Positions 59,758 to 64,000 of a stretch of DNA of 64,000 nt are shown piece after piece. The notes below the pieces were generated by a model. The model was given only the letters and a program-made list of their open reading frames with translations. It made no database searches and was not told where the DNA came from. Position numbers and translations under genes: made by a program. The stretch is from positions 1-64,000 of the forward strand of contig JAODTK010003810.1 of assembly GCA_026419785.1 (NCBI GenBank), given 5' to 3'. Position 1 is the stretch's first letter; every line of letters begins with the position of its first letter. The stretch is from Sclerodactyla briareus. Lineage: Eukaryota > Echinodermata > Holothuroidea > Dendrochirotida > Sclerodactylidae.

Positions 59758-60678
59758 GTATGTATGAGTCCTTTAGCTTCAATTGAGCAGACGCATGCAA
59801 ATACACCTAGCATATAGAACAACTTTACCTGAAACGTAAGCTGGGTAGGTATATATCGTGTTGGCACGGTTTTCCTCTTCCGTATTGCTGTTAGAACACA
59901 TTATCTCTGTTCGCTGGCTAGTTCTTTATAGAGGTTTTTAGGTTATTTTCCTATAGTGGCCTACGCCATGTTAGGGTAATATGGGAATCCACCTGCGGTG
60001 AATGTCACACAGCGGGGCCAGTGCTGCCTGAACAGCAGTTTCGTTCCAGTCTCATATGGGAGCGTTCAACAAGAAGGCAATGGTACCATCTTCAAAGTCT
60101 AGGTTGTTGTAGGTTCGTCACCCTTTAATGACCGAGCGGTTAGCACGGCTGTCGGTATAACCCGACCAGGATGCGGACTCCAGCCACCCGGGTGTCATGA
60201 GAGGGTGACCAACTTACTACTTGTTAGCGTACTTATTTCTTTTGCTAAAACAAAATGTTACGTGGCCATGCTCGAAACGTTACCAGGATATTCCTCATTG
60301 AGCACCAGCTTGCTTCGAGCGATATCTTCCGACACCGAAAAGCACACGGCGATGATTCATGTGTTTATTACTTCACTTATATTCGTGTCCGTATCAGCAG
60401 ACTGTACCTGTGGAAATTGCTCTGTATTTGTAGCTCTAGCGGATAGAGATATTGCTTTTTGATAACCTGTCAAGTGCTCTCCTAAACCTTCGAACATTTT
60501 TTTTTTCACATTGCCAAGATCACGCGAAGGACTGTTCCGCACATATACTATTCTATGCGTGTAGTTATTCTAGTCAGTCTTGGTAACCGTTTGGATATTT
60601 TATTTTCATCTCCATGAGTGAAAGAGTTCAACTTGACTCTTGCCAAAACGTAATTTTTACGGGTCGGTCATTTATTTT
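59758..60678. other. Intron 2 of the lectin gene, left part
   Basis: No clear exon is present. A small open frame at 60,352-60,462 starts MIHVFITSLIFVSVSADCTC, which looks like a second signal peptide followed by Cys-rich residues, but no good donor follows. At 60,125-60,207, TCACCCTTTAATGAC and GTCATGAGAGGGTGA are near-inverse and enclose GACCGAGCGGTTAGCAC, which resembles a tRNA A box. This may be a decayed tRNA-derived sequence. Confidence 0.3.
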
Positions 60679-60750
60679 GATTCCTTGACGAAAGTCGAGG
60701 AATCTATGCAGTCATGCCAGTGTGTGTGTATGTGTGTGTATGTGTGTGTA

Positions 60751-60782
<32 letters not shown>

Positions 60783-61628
60783 TGTATGTGTGGTGACGCC
60801 TGGCTTGTGAACACCATAACTCGACCCCACCTGGATGGATGAGCTCATACTTGGTATGTGTGTTCCCCATGATGAGTACATGAACCCTATTGTTTTTGGG
60901 GTCAGGTCAGAGGTCATCTGAGTCCACTGGAGGTCAAAGTCTGAAAAACCTCGTGAACACGACAAGTCCAGAATGGTTTGGTCTGATCGGGAGGATATTT
61001 GGTGTGTGGCGTTCCTATGGGCGAGTCATGGAACCTGTGTATTTGTATAGGTGAGGGTTGAATTTTGGTCAAAATGGGAAATTTGTGAAAAGTCAATAAT
61101 TTGTCCAATTTTGGGTTGTGAACACGATAACTCGACCCCACCTGGATGGATGAAGCTCATACTTGGTATGTGTGTTCCCCATGATGAGTACATGAACCCT
61201 ATTGTTTTGGGGTCAGGTCAGAGGTCATCTGAGTCCACTGGAGGTCAAAGTCTGAAAAACCTCGTGAACACGACAAGTCCAGAATGGTTGGTTGATCGGG
61301 TTCAAATTTGGTGTGGGGTATGCTTTCTTATGGGGAGTACAGGAACCCTATTGTTTTTGGCATAGGGCGAGGGTGAATTTTGGTCAAAATGGGAAATTTG
61401 TGAAAAGTCAATAATTTGTCCAATTTTGGCTTGTGAATACCCGCTAACGTCACCCAATTTGGTGGGATGAAGTTCAGACTGGGTATGTGTGTTCCCCATG
61501 ATGAGTACATGAACCCTATTGTTTTGGGGTCAGGTCAAAGGTCATACAGAGGTCATATAGCTGGTACAATTTCTCCCATTTGTCCTTGTGTCTGGCTATA
61601 GTTGTCAGGAAGAGTCAAGGAATCACTA
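60679..61628 (+). mobile_element. Hairpin-ended (TG)n / 310-bp repeat element, sense copy
   Basis: Begins with a 26-nt hairpin (60,679-60,704: GATTCCTTGAC, loop GAAA, GTCGAGGAATC). TATGCAGTCATGCCAG and a (TG)n tract (60,721-60,790) follow. Three tandem units then start at about 60,803, 61,113 and 61,428 (period 310-315; the third is partial). Each unit carries GTGAACACGATAACTCGACC, TGGATGGATGAAGCTCAT, CATGATGAGTACATGAACCC and GGGGTCAGGTCAGAGGTCAT. It ends GAGTCAAGGAATCACTA, the inverse of its first 12 bases (TGATTCCTTGAC). The same architecture lies inverted at 2,731-3,513. It is non-coding; the superfamily is unknown. Confidence 0.75.
60721..60790. repeat. (TG)n microsatellite inside the repeat element
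   Basis: TGTGTGTATG-type repeats of about 70 bases directly after the element's 5' hairpin; counterpart of 3,406-3,450. Confidence 0.9.
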
Positions 61629-61630
61629 AG

Positions 61631-61848
61631 CCTTTTGGCTTTCTGGATCAATATGTGACAGGTTACCTCGACGTTGCTGTTGAGGGAGACTGGAAGTGGG
61701 TTGACTGCCAAGTTCAGATTAGTGGCAAAGATGGAGGTCTTTGGACTGACGGAGAACCATCAAATGACGGGAACTGCGCAACTCTCATCAACACCATGGA
61801 AACGATCGAAGACAGTCTTGTGATGTCTCTCATGCGTTTGTCTGTGAG
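61631..61848 (+). CDS. C-type lectin gene, exon 3 (second half of CTLD)
   Basis: Encodes LLAFWIN, then (after a two-base shift near 61,652) VTGYLDVAVEGDWKWVDC, ISGKDGGLWTDGEPSNDGNC and ATLINTME. After another one-base shift near 61,818 it gives LCDVSHAFVCE. This is the second half of a C-type lectin domain: W-I, EG.W.W.D, the W.DGEPSN sugar-site region, and paired cysteines in NCATL..LCD..FVCE. The sugar-site motif reads EPS instead of EPN or QPD, and no WND box precedes the penultimate Cys. Calcium-dependent mannose or galactose binding is therefore uncertain. The acceptor CACTAAG at 61,624-61,630 matches the phase of exon 2 but lies at the very end of the repeat element and has no pyrimidine tract. 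The alternative AG at 61,600-61,601 (CTGGCTATAG) has a better tract but the wrong phase. Confidence 0.75.
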
Positions 61849-64000
61849 GTTAACCAGAAAGGTGTGGCTGAGCAAATTCATGTCTTTGATTCCTTTTCTC
61901 GAGTTTTATTTTTTGGTTTAATTAATTACTTTTTTTCACGAATTCCTCATCATTCCATCCAGCCATCGTCAATACTAGTCCGGCAGGTCAAGGAGCATGA
62001 CCATTTCCTAGTTTTCGATTATATTTTTTTTTCCGGTTTATTATTAATCACTTGGGTATACATAGTGAGATCTAAGGAATGTGGACTTGGCATTCCCGAG
62101 CGATGTTAATTATCCAAGATGGCGTTTAAAATGGCGGCCACAACGCACTGATTCGCGGAAAATCTCACAGTAAACTACATGTTTTGTCATAATGGGTTTC
62201 AATCCACTGCATTGAATGAAACTGGTTCCGAATAATTTGGTGTACCGTGTACAGTAAAAGCAATATTCTTCTCCTAATTGGTAAAATTTGGGCTGAAAGT
62301 GGGTGAAATGACATGTATATTACGACAAATATTTTCTCAAACAAATCTGTATGAGTCTGAACTGATTGATACTCATGACATAACACTATCCATCCCCTCT
62401 TGCCAGCTTGTACAAGTTCGTACCATTCTACCTGACCGTTGCCTCCCCTGTTACTCAGACCTATACTTTCCCCAACAAATCAGGTATTGAATGCTTATCA
62501 TATGCACCGTCATTGTCTGGTTATATTCTCAGTTTTTAAAGCGACTCCTCCCCCACCTCCCCCTCCACTAACAGCCACTGACACCTAACAGCCTGGACTT
62601 TTTTTTCCGTGGAAAGCCTGAATGGTTGATGGCAGGGGGAACCAGCTACACTCTCGCACCATCTGTGCCTTCTCCACGATTTCAGGCGATTCCTAACTAC
62701 ATGTATCCTGATCATAAAGCTAGATAAGGTGTTTTCTAGAGACTACCCAAAGATCACAAATGAATGGCCACACGCGTTAGTCAGAGCGTGAACACCAGTA
62801 CGTGAAATTTAGAGCGCTGCAGGCTTTGCAGATGTGAATCTCTGGTGCTTCCTGTAACGAGGAAATTATTGAATTTGAATGAATGTTCAGGGTTGAAACA
62901 CTACAGTTATCAGCTCAAAGATTCACCATTAGGTGATCTGCTGCTGCGCATAGTGCCCTCAGCAGTCCGGGTTATACTCCCAAAGGCCACTGTGGATCGC
63001 ATTATTGGTCATTCTTGCACTGTCTGAGCGGGTGCGGAAGTTCGTCGTGGGTATTCTTTGCTGTCTACATGATTCCTACAAAGCGTTCGGCTGAGTGTGT
63101 TGGGATGCTCTCCGGTCAAAGAGTCATAGAACTGTTGGGCTTCCTTCGTGTCTTATGCCTCTGATATCCCTTTGTATTCTTTTGACTAATCACTTTTTGT
63201 GTTAGACAAATAGTCCAGTCAATTGTGTTTTCAATCTGGAAACGAACGACCTACCCATCTCAATATTGAACATATATTCCTCTCCATTCTTCTCACGTCC
63301 CCATATATAGGGTTTAGCATTTTGTAAAAGGTACCGCTGGTTTTTAAATACAAAGGTTCTCACCAATGAGGTTTTGTACCATTTATTTCGACTTGCCGAA
63401 ACCAGAACGTTCTCCTGTGAAGGCAGCGAGATGTCAGTCACTGTCTTCAGATATATGTATCCTCGTCAAAGAGAGGAATCACCATTCCAACGTTTTTGCC
63501 ATCTACAACACAGAGTCAGTTGGTCTGTAATCTATTGTCCTCACAATGCGAAGAACTCTCTCGCACCTGAAGCTGTGGTGTGGCGATCTCGCAACTGATA
63601 CTAAAAGATTTCGTGTAGTTCAATAGTAGTTCTAACATCAGCTGTGAGATCTCGTTAGGGCAGGTACTTTTATTGAGTAGATTTGCATTAAGAAAAATGG
63701 AAGAACAACAACAAAAAACATTTTTTGGAGAGCTCATTTGGGTTGGGCGATGATATTCTTTTGTATTCCGCAACCGAGAGTGTTGTCACTTTCTAGAAGT
63801 GTGTTGGTTTTTTCTTTTGACTTATTACCTCTTGTGTTTGGGGTAGGAGCTACCTGTGTGGACTAGATTATGGAGGGAGTTACGAGTTCAAATTTGGTTT
63901 TTGATGCTGGACTATATCAGAGTTTCTATAACTATTGAGTTTTGGTGTTCTAAGCAACAACTACTGGCCTCTGGTTTCCTCAGTGGGTCTATTATTAGTT
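61849..64000. other. Downstream flank; one possible exon
   Basis: After the CTLD a donor-like GAG|GTTAAC lies at 61,848, although the frame stays open to 62,107. A splice-bounded segment at 62,407-62,483 (acceptor CCCCTCTTGCCAG, donor AATCAG|GTATTG) reads LYKFVPFYLTVASPVTQTYT in one frame. It could be a further exon but has no recognised domain. The block 62,965-63,010 resembles part of 800-850. From 63,060 to the end I see no gene. Confidence 0.3.

Noticed and set aside
60125-60207. Possible tRNA gene with 7-bp matching ends TCACCCT/AGGGTGA
   Set aside because: An A-box-like motif exists, but the B box and anticodon arm do not fit and the length is about 83 bases with no sensible variable arm. 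Kept only as a tRNA-like remark in the intron entry.
1-64000. LTR retroelements, Polintons or other capsid-bearing elements
   Set aside because: I found no convincing paired long terminal repeats, protease, integrase or capsid signatures. All retroelement pieces recognised are LINE-type.

Overview
This window looks like nuclear DNA from an animal, most likely a marine invertebrate; an echinoderm-like or other invertebrate deuterostome is my guess, but it is not proven. It contains no bacterial-style gene packing, operons or rRNA. It has degenerate LINEs of several clades, many small inverted-repeat DNA elements, microsatellites, and one recognisable split host gene with GT-AG introns. Open frames are repeatedly interrupted by one- or two-base shifts, and related repeats differ by many small indels. 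Single-base quality may therefore be low, or most of the DNA is old; both are possible.

Layout: (1) 1-4.4 kb holds dispersed repeats and the first copy of a hairpin-ended, (TG)n-containing repeat element. (2) 4.4-11.4 kb is the first copy (A) of a roughly 3.5-kb repeated unit, expanded by a palindromic MITE, a 1.5-kb block with a tRNA-Val-like sequence, and an antisense LINE. (3) 11.4-17.2 kb contains a MITE, three LINE fragments and a copy of a second inverted-repeat family, which one LINE has entered with a target-site duplication. (4) 17.2-21.1 kb has no recognised gene. (5) 21.1-33.6 kb holds copies B and C of the 3.5-kb unit in direct tandem. B is split by an antisense LINE that itself carries a sense LINE; C carries an internal tandem duplication and a 1.5-kb foldback palindrome. 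(6) 34-40.6 kb contains two further TIR elements, a dispersed repeat pair and an antisense LINE. (7) 40.6-44.7 kb is a dense cluster of a CpG-rich TIR element of about 0.5 kb in both orientations. (8) 44.7-53.9 kb is mostly unannotated sequence with microsatellites and a LINE scrap. (9) 54-62 kb is the host gene.

The host gene is a probable secreted C-type lectin on the + strand. A signal-peptide exon at 53,982-54,054 ends in phase 1. Two exons, 59,553-59,757 and 61,631-61,848, together encode one C-type lectin domain. Intron 1 has taken up an L1/Tx1-type LINE, an (AAT)n tract and two other LINE 3' ends. Intron 2 holds the second copy of the hairpin-ended repeat element, which ends almost exactly at the acceptor of the last exon.

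The strongest candidates for undescribed biology are structural: the CpG-rich TIR cluster, the 3.5-kb unit with filled and empty sites visible inside one window, the 1.5-kb foldback, and the hairpin/(TG)n/310-bp repeat family.
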